Shown here piece by piece: positions 33,868 to 41,626 of a stretch of DNA of 41,626 nucleotides; positions within the stretch are counted from its first letter, which is position 1; each line of letters opens with the position of its first letter. The translations under genes and the position numbers were made by a program. The notes under the pieces were generated by a model. It ran no database searches, was not told the DNA's origin, and saw nothing but the letters and a program-made list of their open reading frames with translations. This DNA comes from DAOUBA01 sp034432855 (lineage in GTDB: Bacteria; Chloroflexota; Anaerolineae; B4-G1), in assembly GCA_034432855.1 (NCBI GenBank), contig DAOUBA010000014.1, forward strand, positions 1 to 41,626, in the 5' to 3' direction.

Positions 33868-36120
33868 TCAGGGGTGCAATGGCCACACCGTCACCTCGGC
33901 GTCAGGAACGGGAGCGCCGTCCACAGACGCCGATAGACGTGAGCCATCCGCCAGATTATACAGTCCAACGGTGATACGCTGGAGCGCCGTATCTTGCTCG
34001 ATGGTCAGGTAGTGGGTGTCCAAGATCACGTCGCCGGGGCGCCACAGCGAGGTAGGAAAAGCACCCTGCATCGGCGGGCCATCGCCGCTACCGACCAGTG
34101 CGCCAGCATCATCCAGCGCATGGACAAAGACAGTATAGTCAGCAGGAAAGGCCGCCTGGGCCTTCCAGCATAGCACCACACGGGTGCTTTCCCGGTCAGA
34201 AATGATCCAGGCATGGGTCAAGGTGGTACAAGTATCAAAGCGCACCTCCGAGATTAGTTTTCCTTCCTCTGGGCAATCCGGCAAACGCCCCGGTACCCGC
34301 AGTCGGCTCAGCACCAGATGATCGCCGATAGCCACTTTCCCCACCCGCACAGGTAGCCTATCTCCTGTCTCCTGGTGGTAGAGAGCCAGATGCAGGTCCC
34401 ACACCTGGGTGGGAAAATCGGCCTCCGGCAGACGAAGGCGATAACGGTCGGCGATCACCTCGCCCGGACGCCAAGCCGTGGTCGGATAGTTGCCGCGCCC
34501 CGGCCAGGAGTTATAGTTCAAACGCAACGTCGTATCTCCCGGCACGGGGGAGACCAGTTGTAGCGCCAGGATATAGTCCTCGGCCAATGGAGCGAGCGCC
34601 TGCCAGTAGAGCGTCACATCGAGTGTTGGGCCGCGATCCTCCAACGCCACATCGTAGCCTAGCAGCCGCACATTGTCACCCAACGTGGCATCGAGCGGGT
34701 GCTGTGGATGGACGGCGTTCGCATCTGCATAGCGGGGCGGCGGTACGAAAAAGCCGGGCAGGATGCCTGCAACGGACCACAGTGCCATCGCCAGCAGAGC
34801 AGTAACAAGTGACAAATGGCAGATGGCAATCTGCCTACTTGCAGACTTGCAGACTTGCAGACTTTCCGACCAACCGTCGAACCCCACTGCAAGCACGAGC
34901 GCGACAGCGGGAAGCGCCGGGAAGAGTAGCCGTCCACCGGGAGCCGGAGTCAGCATATCCCAGCGCGCCCAACTGATCACGATCAGCAGGAACCAGCTGG
35001 TCAGGATGGCCGCCGCTGCCTTTTCCGCGCGCTCCAGCCGTCGCCATCCCCACGCCAAGCCGCCGAGCGCCAGCGCCACGAAAACGGCGTAGAAGACGTA
35101 AAAGCCCACCGGATAGAACGAGCACGGGATCTGACCCCAGAAGGAGCGGAACATGAGCCAGAATGCAGAGAATGGGTGAGTTAGTGACGGCTGGCGACCA
35201 ACCAATGCCAACATCGGCTTGAGCGCGGTGAGGTCGCCGTAGAGCCGCCAGTTGCGCCAGAACCACCACCCGTTGACGGCCAAAGCCGGCAGAATGATCA
35301 ACAACAAATGATGAATGGTGAATAGCACACGGTCTTTCAAATCGCTGAATCGTTGATTCGTTGATTCACCGACTCCCCTGACCTGGAACAGGAGGACTGC
35401 GCCGGTGAGGATCAGCAAGGCCCATCCGCTAAACTTGGATAGCCCGGCCAGCCCAATCAGCAATCCCAGGCCAGGCGACCGCCACGTCGAAAAGCCATCG
35501 CGCCAGGCGCGCAGGAGCACATAGAGCACAACCGTCGCCAGAGGGGTAACCAGGTTATCATTGTTGACGCCGCTGGCGACCAACAGGAATTGGGGGTTAA
35601 AGGCGACCACGGCCATGCCCAGCAATGCGACCCCCGGGCGTTTCGGAAACGCGAGACGGCCCAGGGCATAAGCGCCGAGCACTGTAATTCCCTGGAGCAA
35701 CGTGGACCAGACGCGCAACACGTGGAGCATGAGCAAGGCGCCGTGCCAGGGAAAGGCCTCGCGGTTCGGATCGTGGTACAGGATCGCCCGGTTGTCGTAC
35801 AGGTTGACCGCATTAGGCCCGCATGCAACCCGGGGATTGAAGCGCAATGGGGGCATATCATTGGCGTCCAGCCCCAGCAACCGCACCAATCCGGCCGAAA
35901 GCAAGTAATACAACGGCGGCTGCGAGGCTTCCTGACGATAATGATACTCCTCCGCCGCCGGCATCCCGTGCACTGGCAGGCGTCCGGTATCGGCGACATA
36001 CCGCACAGCGCCGAAGTGTTCGATCTCGTCCAGGTTCTCGAAAGGGGGAATCACCAGGCCGTAGGCACAGGCCAGCGCAACAAAACAGGCGAGGATCGTC
36101 CACGGCATTCTGTCTTTCAT
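33868..36120 (-). CDS. GT-C membrane glycosyltransferase with two C-terminal beta domains (paralogue)
   Basis: A 750-residue paralogue of the protein at 30394-32688. The N-terminal GT-C half has N-L-D-E-I-E-H (29-35) with the catalytic acidic pair and Q-P-P-L-Y-Y (67-72). The C-terminal part has two beta domains (L-Y-W-Q-A-L-A-P ... N-Y-P-T-T-A-W-R-P-G-E and L-C-W-K-A-Q ... A-F-P-T-S-L-W-R-P-G-D). Predicted lipid-linked sugar transferase acting outside the membrane. The start at 36120 is set by the four-base overlap (ATGA) with the upstream gene; longer in-frame extensions lie inside that gene. Two loop regions are encoded by 7- and 8-bp repeats. Confidence 0.75.
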   Translation of the reverse strand: MKDRMPWTILACFVALACAYGLVIPPFENLDEIEHFGAVRYVADTGRLPVHGMPAAEEYHYRQEASQPPLYYLLSAGLVRLLGLDANDMPPLRFNPRVACGPNAVNLYDNRAILYHDPNREAFPWHGALLMLHVLRVWSTLLQGITVLGAYALGRLAFPKRPGVALLGMAVVAFNPQFLLVASGVNNDNLVTPLATVVLYVLLRAWRDGFSTWRSPGLGLLIGLAGLSKFSGWALLILTGAVLLFQVRGVGESTNQRFSDLKDRVLFTIHHLLLIILPALAVNGWWFWRNWRLYGDLTALKPMLALVGRQPSLTHPFSAFWLMFRSFWGQIPCSFYPVGFYVFYAVFVALALGGLAWGWRRLERAEKAAAAILTSWFLLIVISWARWDMLTPAPGGRLLFPALPAVALVLAVGFDGWSESLQVCKSASRQIAICHLSLVTALLAMALWSVAGILPGFFVPPPRYADANAVHPQHPLDATLGDNVRLLGYDVALEDRGPTLDVTLYWQALAPLAEDYILALQLVSPVPGDTTLRLNYNSWPGRGNYPTTAWRPGEVIADRYRLRLPEADFPTQVWDLHLALYHQETGDRLPVRVGKVAIGDHLVLSRLRVPGRLPDCPEEGKLISEVRFDTCTTLTHAWIISDRESTRVVLCWKAQAAFPADYTVFVHALDDAGALVGSGDGPPMQGAFPTSLWRPGDVILDTHYLTIEQDTALQRITVGLYNLADGSRLSASVDGAPVPDAEVTVWPLHP
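34802..34868 (+). repeat. Heptamer array next to octamer array ACTTGCAG
   Basis: Degenerate 7-bp units (GTAACAA, GTGACAA, ATGGCAG, ATGGCAA) at 34802-34829 are followed by four 8-bp units (ACTTGCAG three times, then ACTTTCCG) at 34837-34868. It lies in frame in the paralogous GT-C gene and encodes a L-Q-V-C-K-S-A-S type repeat. Confidence 0.8.
35296..35373 (+). repeat. Heptamer-like array next to octamer array TCGTTGAT
   Basis: Four loose 7-bp units ending in GATGAAT, GGTGAAT lie at 35296-35323. Four 8-bp units (TCGCTGAA, TCGTTGAT, TCGTTGAT, TCACCGAC) lie at 35342-35373. Again they are in frame inside the GT-C gene, between predicted helices. Confidence 0.65.
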
Positions 36121-38168
36121 AAGGGACTCTTCTTGATCGTCACGGTGAACCAGAGACCACTGGCGATGAAGCCAATCCCGAACACCAGGGAAAACATTAT
36201 AATCAACGTACGGGCTTGTGGCAAGGGTAATCCGCTCGTCCACACGTAGCAAGGCCACACGTCGCAAGGGTGTGCGTTCAGGGGATCGTAGAACCAGAAC
36301 ATCGCCTCCCAACTCCAGGGGTACGCCGTGCTGACCGGCAGCGGGCGCGGCAAGTTCGCCGGTCTGACTGCCAATGCCGCGTTGTCGCTCAGTACGTCCA
36401 CGCGCGAAATAAAGACGCTCAGCGCACGCTGGTCGCCCAGTTCGAGAGGTGTCCATGTCGTTGCCGTGATCTCGATCGTGCCGGGGAAAATATGCACATC
36501 GCTGGCGGCGATGGTCACGGCTTCGATCCACTGGCTCTCGTGTTCATCCTGGGTCACCAGTTGCCGTTCGCCAGTGACGGGCATGCCGTCGTACGCAAAA
36601 TGTAACCCCGGCCAATCACCTGCCGGGTCAGCTAGGCGGGGGCGGGAATACGTCACCCGTATCGTCAATGCCTGCCGAGGCCGGGCGTAGATGCGCAGCC
36701 GTCCGGTCTCTTCCATCCAGCGGCCAAACGGCGCCATATCCGGTACTTCGACATTGTAAAAGCCACCGTCAATCACGTAGAACGATTCACCGGATACTCG
36801 CAAGGCGTGGTCATATTGCAGCCAGGCGGCGACCTGGCGCGGCCACAAGCGCCACTGGGCCAGCAACGGCGAGTCTGCGGGTTGGAACAACTGCCGCTCG
36901 GCCGGCACGTCGCTGAACAGGTAGGTGCTGTAGTTGACCAGGATGGTGGACGCCTGAACCCAGAATCCGAGGACGAGAAGAACGGTGGCGCTGCCGACTC
37001 GTAGCCAGCGCGGCACCTCGTGCCGTTCCAGGAACGCGCCGACGAAAAGCATGACGAACGGTGTGATGCACACGATGTAGCGTGGCCCCCAGTTGCCACC
37101 GCCGTGCCAGACCGGAGTGCCCTTGTAATTGAGCAGACTATAGAACAACGGATACGCCGCGGCGATGCCGATCAGCAGCCACGTCTCGTTCCGGCGGCGG
37201 CGCGCCAGCGCTCCCAGGCCCCACAGCGCCAGCACGGCCGGCGGCGAGAAGAAGAAAAAGCCCTTGCCGGAACTGAAGAAAAAGCCATACAGGCTGATCA
37301 GCATAAAGGTGGCAGAGGAAGCCCATGTCGTGATTGCGCCGCGGGCTTCTGCCGTCGTGTAGCCGGTTTCCAACAAGGTGCCAAAGCGGACGTAGTTGAA
37401 CGTCGCCAACGCAGACATGATCAGCATGAGAGGTAATCCTCCGGCCAGTGCAGTCCGCCCGGCCCACTGCCAGCGCACTGGTTTGCCAGGCCGACGCCAG
37501 AGTTCGAGCGCCAGGTACAGCGCAAGGGCAGGCCCGGCCACGATCATCACATACTTGGTCGCTGTGCCCAGCCCAACTGCCGTCCCGGCCAGCGCCATCC
37601 AGCCCCAGCGATCTGTGTATGTGTAGCGGTATACGGCCCAGGCTGCCAGCACCAGCCAGAACGTGTGCAACGTTTCGGCGTAGAACGTGCGCGCGTAGGG
37701 CCAGGTCACCGTAGCAACCCCAAAAGCCAGGGCCACGAACAGCGCCGTCCGCCGCCGGTAGCCCAGGTCAACGCTGAACACGAACAGCAGCGCCGCCGTC
37801 GCTGCGGCCACCGGGTCGTTGAACAGGCAGACGAAGAAGCGGGTGAAGTAGCCGTAGAACGGCGGCGGGAAGGCGCGTGCCACCCATTTTCCCACCAGAT
37901 ACAGCGGCAGCGTGAGCAGAGATTGCAGCGGGCCGGTGACTGCATAGAGGTTGCCGTCGCGCCCGCGCACTACCACCCGCGGCGCGTCACCGGCTTGTGC
38001 ATCCTCCTGCTGGACGAATGTGCCACGCTCGACTAACCCCTCGGTCACGCCATACGCCGTCTCCTCATCGGCGATGGAGGTGTGCGCACTATCCGTCAGC
38101 CAATACAGACATGTCAACAGGCACAACAGAGCCAGGGCTATGTGCAGGTCGGAGCGGTTGGCCCTCAT
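36117..38168 (-). CDS. GT-C membrane glycosyltransferase-like protein
   Basis: A 683-residue protein with a first helix at about 10-28, the acidic motif A-D-E-E-T-A-Y (33-39) at the GT-C active-site position, about ten further helices to residue 430, and a soluble beta-rich C-terminal region (about 450-640) ending in one last helix. The C-terminal region differs from that of the two paralogues. It fits the broad GT39/PMT-like group, presumably using polyprenyl-phosphate sugars. It starts 7 bp after the methyltransferase stop and overlaps the next gene by four bases, so it is in one operon with them. Confidence 0.72.
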   Translation of the reverse strand: MRANRSDLHIALALLCLLTCLYWLTDSAHTSIADEETAYGVTEGLVERGTFVQQEDAQAGDAPRVVVRGRDGNLYAVTGPLQSLLTLPLYLVGKWVARAFPPPFYGYFTRFFVCLFNDPVAAATAALLFVFSVDLGYRRRTALFVALAFGVATVTWPYARTFYAETLHTFWLVLAAWAVYRYTYTDRWGWMALAGTAVGLGTATKYVMIVAGPALALYLALELWRRPGKPVRWQWAGRTALAGGLPLMLIMSALATFNYVRFGTLLETGYTTAEARGAITTWASSATFMLISLYGFFFSSGKGFFFFSPPAVLALWGLGALARRRRNETWLLIGIAAAYPLFYSLLNYKGTPVWHGGGNWGPRYIVCITPFVMLFVGAFLERHEVPRWLRVGSATVLLVLGFWVQASTILVNYSTYLFSDVPAERQLFQPADSPLLAQWRLWPRQVAAWLQYDHALRVSGESFYVIDGGFYNVEVPDMAPFGRWMEETGRLRIYARPRQALTIRVTYSRPRLADPAGDWPGLHFAYDGMPVTGERQLVTQDEHESQWIEAVTIAASDVHIFPGTIEITATTWTPLELGDQRALSVFISRVDVLSDNAALAVRPANLPRPLPVSTAYPWSWEAMFWFYDPLNAHPCDVWPCYVWTSGLPLPQARTLIIMFSLVFGIGFIASGLWFTVTIKKSPL

Positions 38169-38175
38169 CCCACCC

Positions 38176-38841
38176 TCACGTCCCAGGAAAGTCGTGTCTG
38201 CGGAAACGGGCTACGCCGAATGCGGAGAAAGGCTCGCCCAGGTTGGCGGGGGTGAAAGAGCGCCGCTCGAGGCGAAATCCGGCATCTATGATGTATTGTT
38301 CGACTTGCCGGTAGGTGTAGTAGTGGTCCTGCGGTTTTTGGAAGCCGCACATCAGCCGGCCAAGCCGGTAGAACAGAGTCTCGGTTGGACCGGTGATAAG
38401 GAACCATCGCCTTGCCAGGCGATGAATCTCGCGGCACGCCCTGTGCAGCGGCTGGACGTGTTCCAGCACATCGGCGGCGATAACGACGTCAAACGCCGTG
38501 CCGGCCAGACCTGCGCAGAGCAGGTCCCCTTCGATCAGGGCCACGTTTGCCAGCCGGTAGTGTTCCACGATCGCACGGGCTTCCCCGACGAAGCGATCCA
38601 GGCAGACCACCTGATGGAACATCTGTGCCAGAGTGGGGAGCAGTACACCGCTTCCCCCACCCAGGTCCAGCGCACGGCCGCGCGCGACGCGTGGGCAGAG
38701 CGCGATCAGGCGCTGCAACCTGGACCAGAACAGTTCTCGCACGATCCAGGATGGGTGTCGGTAAGGCAGGGAGGTGGTCATATCCGCACTGGCGGCGCTC
38801 TTTTGCAAGATGGCCGGTGGAATACGGATCAGGCGCGTCAT
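38176..38841 (-). CDS. SAM-dependent class I methyltransferase
   Basis: A 221-residue methyltransferase with motif I L-D-L-G-G-G-S-G (59-66), an acidic residue ending strand 2 (L-D-R), and motif IV D-V-V-I-A-A-D-V-L-E-H-V (about 119-130), as in the methyltransf_11/UbiE-like group. In this setting it may methylate a sugar or lipid carrier, which is inference. The start at 38841 overlaps the stop of the GT2 gene by four bases. An apparent longer reading frame up to 39792 is an artefact of the GT2 frameshift, since the two lie in the same frame by chance. Confidence 0.82.
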   Translation of the reverse strand: MTRLIRIPPAILQKSAASADMTTSLPYRHPSWIVRELFWSRLQRLIALCPRVARGRALDLGGGSGVLLPTLAQMFHQVVCLDRFVGEARAIVEHYRLANVALIEGDLLCAGLAGTAFDVVIAADVLEHVQPLHRACREIHRLARRWFLITGPTETLFYRLGRLMCGFQKPQDHYYTYRQVEQYIIDAGFRLERRSFTPANLGEPFSAFGVARFRRHDFPGT

Positions 38842-39792
38842 CGGTTCCTCGGATTGCGCCCATACTCCATGTCGAACCACATGGCGAAGAGCAGGAATTG
38901 CAGACCCGAGACGGTCAGGAAGGTGGCGAGCAGCGCGCTGGTGGCCGCCGCCGGCCCGATCAGCAGGCGGTACAGGACCAGGTACAGCCCGAACAGGAAG
39001 CCGAGCGGGCAGAGGATCAGCCCGCTGGCGTAGAACAGGAGCAGTGGATGGAAATCGCGGATCACGTATTTCTCCTTCAAGCGCCAGAAGAAGCCCTTGA
39101 TCAGATACCAGGACATCGCAGGAATCTCCCGCCACAGGCGAATACCTGATTTTTCGCCGATGCCATAAATCGGGCGCACAGGCACATTGACCACCGGCAG
39201 GTTGAAGACATTGAGGTGGATCAGGATCGAGTTTTCGAATTGATAACGCTTGCTGACGCGATCTAGATCGAGCACCTTCAACGCGCGCAAGGAGATGGCG
39301 GCATATCCGCTTTGAGCGTCCGCGACGTGCCAGTAGCCGGAGGCGACCTTGGTCATCATAGATAGAACATTTGCCAAAGTAGCGGTGACGGGGCATACAC
39401 GCCCAGGCCTCGCCGCTGAAGAGGCGATTGCCTTTCACATAGTCGGCCTCTCCCACAACGACCGGTTCGATCACCCGCGCCAGTTCCGCCGGGTCCATCT
39501 GGGCATCGCCGGCCATCACGGCCATCACATCCAGGTCCAGGGCAATCGCGCGCTTATAGCCGGTGATGATGGCACCACCTACGCCCTGGTTTGTCTCGTG
39601 GCGGATTACTTCCAGGCGCTCCCCCATGCGCTGGTGGTACCCTCGTGCGATCTCTACAGTGCGATCGCGGCTGCAATCGTCCACGACGATGACCACGTCC
39701 ACAAAATCGGGCATCGTTTCCAGCACGCGCCCGATCAATCTCTCCTCGTTGTAGGCAGGCACTACCACGCCGACCCGCGCGTTCTTGTACAT
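38838..39792 (-). pseudogene. Polyprenol-phosphate glycosyltransferase (GT2, DPM1-like), frameshifted
   Basis: The N-terminal part (from 39792) is a GT2 fold: V-V-V-P-A-Y-N-E-E (9-17), V-V-D-D-C-S-R-D (37-44) and A-G-D-A-Q-M-D-P (94-101). At about 39370 the frame breaks; the continuation, in a different frame down to 38838, reads N-V-L-S-M-M-T-K and Q-S-G-Y-A-A-I-S and ends in two membrane helices, as in GT2 enzymes that make dolichyl- or undecaprenyl-phosphate sugars. Removing one A (minus strand) from the A-A-A run at 39372-39370 joins the halves into about 317 residues. It could be a real mutation or a homopolymer sequencing error. It would supply the donor for the downstream GT-C enzymes. 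Confidence 0.82.
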
Positions 39793-39885
39793 CAGCCCTG
39801 CTCCTTGATCGAAATGGGATGTCTGGCTAACCTGACTCGACCAGCCGCTGCATGTGGCGTTTTTCCGCTACGCCAATAGGTATCA

Positions 39886-39914
39886 ATCATAGCGCGGCCT
39901 CTGGCCGCAACCAA
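39886..39914 (-). promoter_or_regulatory. Possible promoter for the GT2-methyltransferase-GT-C operon
   Basis: On the minus strand TTGGTT (39914-39909) and TATGAT (39891-39886) are 17 bp apart, about 90 nt before the GT2 start. The match is moderate. Confidence 0.4.
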
Positions 39915-39926
39915 ACTATGAAAGGC

Positions 39927-40025
39927 GGCCTGTCTGTGGTATAACGAAGGCTGAAGTAACGCCCGGGTGGGCGTCTATAGGAAGCCCGTAGGCTTTACAC
40001 CAACCGCTATACCACAGGACAGGCC
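39927..40025 (+). ncRNA. Branched hairpin leader overlapping the start of the orphan mobile ORF
   Basis: An outer stem pairs 39927-39943 with 40008-40025 (17 bp, one bulged base). Two perfect inner hairpins lie in the loop: ACGCCC-GGGT-GGGCGT at 39959-39974 and AAGCC-CGTA-GGCTT at 39982-39995. The result is a multi-branch fold of about 99 nt that ends on the base before the ATG at 40026. The AGGA at 40016-40019, the only candidate ribosome site, is inside the right arm. It may act as RNA (translation control, guide or processing) or as a DNA hairpin at an element end. Confidence 0.55.
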
Positions 40026-41587
40026 ATGAACACATTTCTCAGTATACACCAAAACGACGTAATCGGCACGCTCTCAATGTTCGACCGGATGATCTTCAAG
40101 GGCTATCTCACCCACCTCTTCCCCCAGGGTGCCTTTGGTCGCTTCCTCTCTGTTCAGAGTGTGTTGTTCAAGGACTTTGCCCAGTACGTGGAGCAAGCCA
40201 CTCATACTCTCAAAGAACACGCACAACGTCTCGCGCAAGAAGCCGACCGGCCATTCATTTACCTGGCCTCGGCCACCACGAAAGCCCGTGGTCAATCGAA
40301 AGAAGACCTCGCCCGTGCGATTGCTGCTCGTGACGGTATTACCGAAGGGCTGGTCTGTGTCTTCTCCGTGCTGGAGGTCGGCACTACTTTTGCCGTGCGG
40401 GGCAACCGCGAGACCCACAAACTGGAGGTTGTGCGCCGGCAGCGCAAGTGTCTCCACTTCTACTTCTACTACCTCGATGCCGAGTTTGGCCTCATGCACA
40501 TCCGCCTCCAAAGTTGGTTCCCCTTCGACATCCAAATCTACATCAACGGGCGGGAATGGCTAGCCCGACAACTCGATCGGCGTGACATCCCTTACGAGCG
40601 CTACGACAATAAATTCCTGCACATCGCCGACCTGGACACCGCCCAGGCGTTGTGCGACAAGTTCGTACGCCGCAAGTGGCCGCGAGTGCTCAATGCCTTC
40701 GCCCGGCGGGTCAACCCGCTCCTCCCCCTCATCCGTCAGCCGGCTTCGGGGGATACTATTGGGTCACCGACCAGGCCGAATATGCCACTGACGTCTTCTT
40801 TCGTGACCGCGCCACGTTGGAGGCGCTGTTCCCGGCTCTGGTCGAGTTGTCTATGACTGCCTTCAGCGCAGAAGACGTGATGCGTTTCTTGGGCCGCAAA
40901 CTACACGGCAACTTTCAGGGTGACATCACCACAGACCGCAAACGACGTCCTGAAGGTCGCCGCGTGAAACACCGGGTGAAAACCAACGCCTTGAAGATGT
41001 ACGACGCCGCCAGTCTCCTCAGAGTGGAAACCACGATTAACAATCCGCGCGAGTTCCGCGTCCTGCGGGTCGTTCAGACCCCAGAGGGCCGGCAGCGGCG
41101 GTGGTTGCCGATGGGCAAGGGCGTGGCGAACCTCTGGCGTCTGGCACAGGTCGGACGACAGGCCAACATGCGTTACCTGAATGCTCTGGCATGGGCTCAA
41201 CCGACAGGCAAAGCAATCGCCGAACTGGATTGCTTGTGCCATCCGCATAAGGCAAACGGTAAACGCCATGCCCGCTTCCATCCGGTAACGCGAGAGGACT
41301 GTGACCTCTTCACAGCGGTTTTGGCCGGTGAACACGCCCTCAACGGCTTCCGCAATAAAGACCTTCAGGCACGGCTATATGCGACCCCGCCGGCTTCTCT
41401 CGCTGAACGCAGAAGACGGAGTGCCCATGTCACCCGTCTGATCGCCAAACTGCGTGGTCACGGGCTGATTGTCAAGGTCAAGGACAGCCGCTTGTATCGC
41501 GTGACCGAACGCGGCGCACGTCTGATGTCAGCCGCTATCTATTGCCGGAACAAGGAGTTTCCCCGCTACGCCTGGCAAACTGTATAA
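40026..41587 (+). pseudogene. Unclassified, probably mobile-element protein, split by a frameshift
   Basis: Two adjacent frames together encode about 520 residues. The first runs from 40026 to about 40745 and the second from about 40740 to 41587. Recognisable blocks are F-D-R-M-I-F-K-G, K-C-L-H-F-Y-F-Y-Y-L-D, R-L-Q-S-W-F-P-F and N-G-R-E-W-L-A-R-Q-L in the first half. The second half has G-Y-Y-W, Y-A-T-D-V-F-F-R, K-M-Y-D-A-A-S-L-L-R-V-E-T-T, G-F-R-N-K-D-L-Q and a C-terminal winged-helix-like end. I recall this as a multicopy family in several phyla, usually annotated as hypothetical or wrongly as MarR-like; no DDE motif is visible. The shift is -1 and may be a deletion or programmed. The right end of the element is beyond the window. 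Confidence 0.55.
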
Positions 41588-41626
41588 TCTTCGCGATTGA
41601 GATAGTTTTTACAGAGCAATACTATA

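Noticed and set aside
33868..36531. Extended start for the GT-C paralogue
   Set aside because: Residues before 36120 lie inside the upstream gene and do not look like a membrane protein N-terminus; the ATGA overlap gives a better start.
38176..39792. A single 538-residue GT2-methyltransferase fusion
   Set aside because: The middle 160 residues are Arg/Pro-rich nonsense while a different frame encodes proper GT2 sequence. The apparent fusion arises because the frameshifted GT2 start and the methyltransferase share a frame.
39927..40025. tRNA gene, because of the cloverleaf-like folding
   Set aside because: There is no 7-bp acceptor stem with CCA context, no T-loop GTTC and no anticodon arm of proper size.

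Overview
The window is a GC-rich, densely coded chromosomal segment with no rRNA or tRNA gene that I can see. The gene set suggests a Chloroflexota-type bacterium (Anaerolineae-like). Reasons: many very large membrane glycosyltransferases, a Clostridium-like mreD-mrdA-minCDE-rodA order, a secreted protein carrying a hydrophobic YLPLV-type motif that I associate with surface proteins of this phylum, and many short palindromic and 7/8-bp tandem repeats. This placement is inference; no marker RNA is present.

Left part (1-21688, all genes on +). After a repeat-bearing leader come a DUF2085 membrane protein, the PLP-homeostasis protein YggS, and a TldD/TldE-type protease pair. Next is a signalling block: a soluble receiver-GAF-histidine kinase, a winged-helix response regulator, and a YbdK-type carboxylate-amine ligase. 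The cell-shape and division block follows: mreD, mrdA (PBP2), minC, minD, minE and rodA, mostly overlapping or nearly so. Then come a thymidylate-synthase-like protein, a small protein plus nucleotidyltransferase, glutaminyl-tRNA synthetase translationally coupled to that nucleotidyltransferase, an MNT/HEPN pair, a zinc-binding pRiA4b ORF-3-like protein, a 160-bp palindromic element, glutamyl-tRNA synthetase, and a CE7 acetyl esterase.

Right part (21660-39792, all genes on -). This is a surface-polysaccharide or glycoconjugate cluster: an O-antigen ligase/polymerase-like protein, a DUF2723 protein, two related GT-C proteins with duplicated C-terminal beta domains, a third GT-C protein, a secreted beta-rich protein, a methyltransferase, and a polyprenol-phosphate-type GT2 broken by a one-base frameshift. 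Embedded in it (26466-30349) is an ABC-2 exporter operon with a SpoIIM-like membrane protein and a small two-helix protein. Beside that operon is an ABC-LytTR fusion whose ATPase motifs are largely degraded, suggesting a nucleotide-binding transcription regulator.

Right edge (about 39927-41587, +). An unclassified, probably mobile gene, split by a frameshift, sits behind a branched hairpin leader whose outer stem ends at the base before the start codon and covers the likely ribosome-binding site.

The most unusual signals are (i) this structured leader plus its orphan ORF, (ii) 7-bp and 8-bp tandem repeat arrays sitting in frame inside the membrane glycosyltransferase genes, often as a 7-mer array next to an 8-mer array, (iii) the degenerate ABC-LytTR regulator, and (iv) the nucleotidyltransferase coupled to GlnRS.
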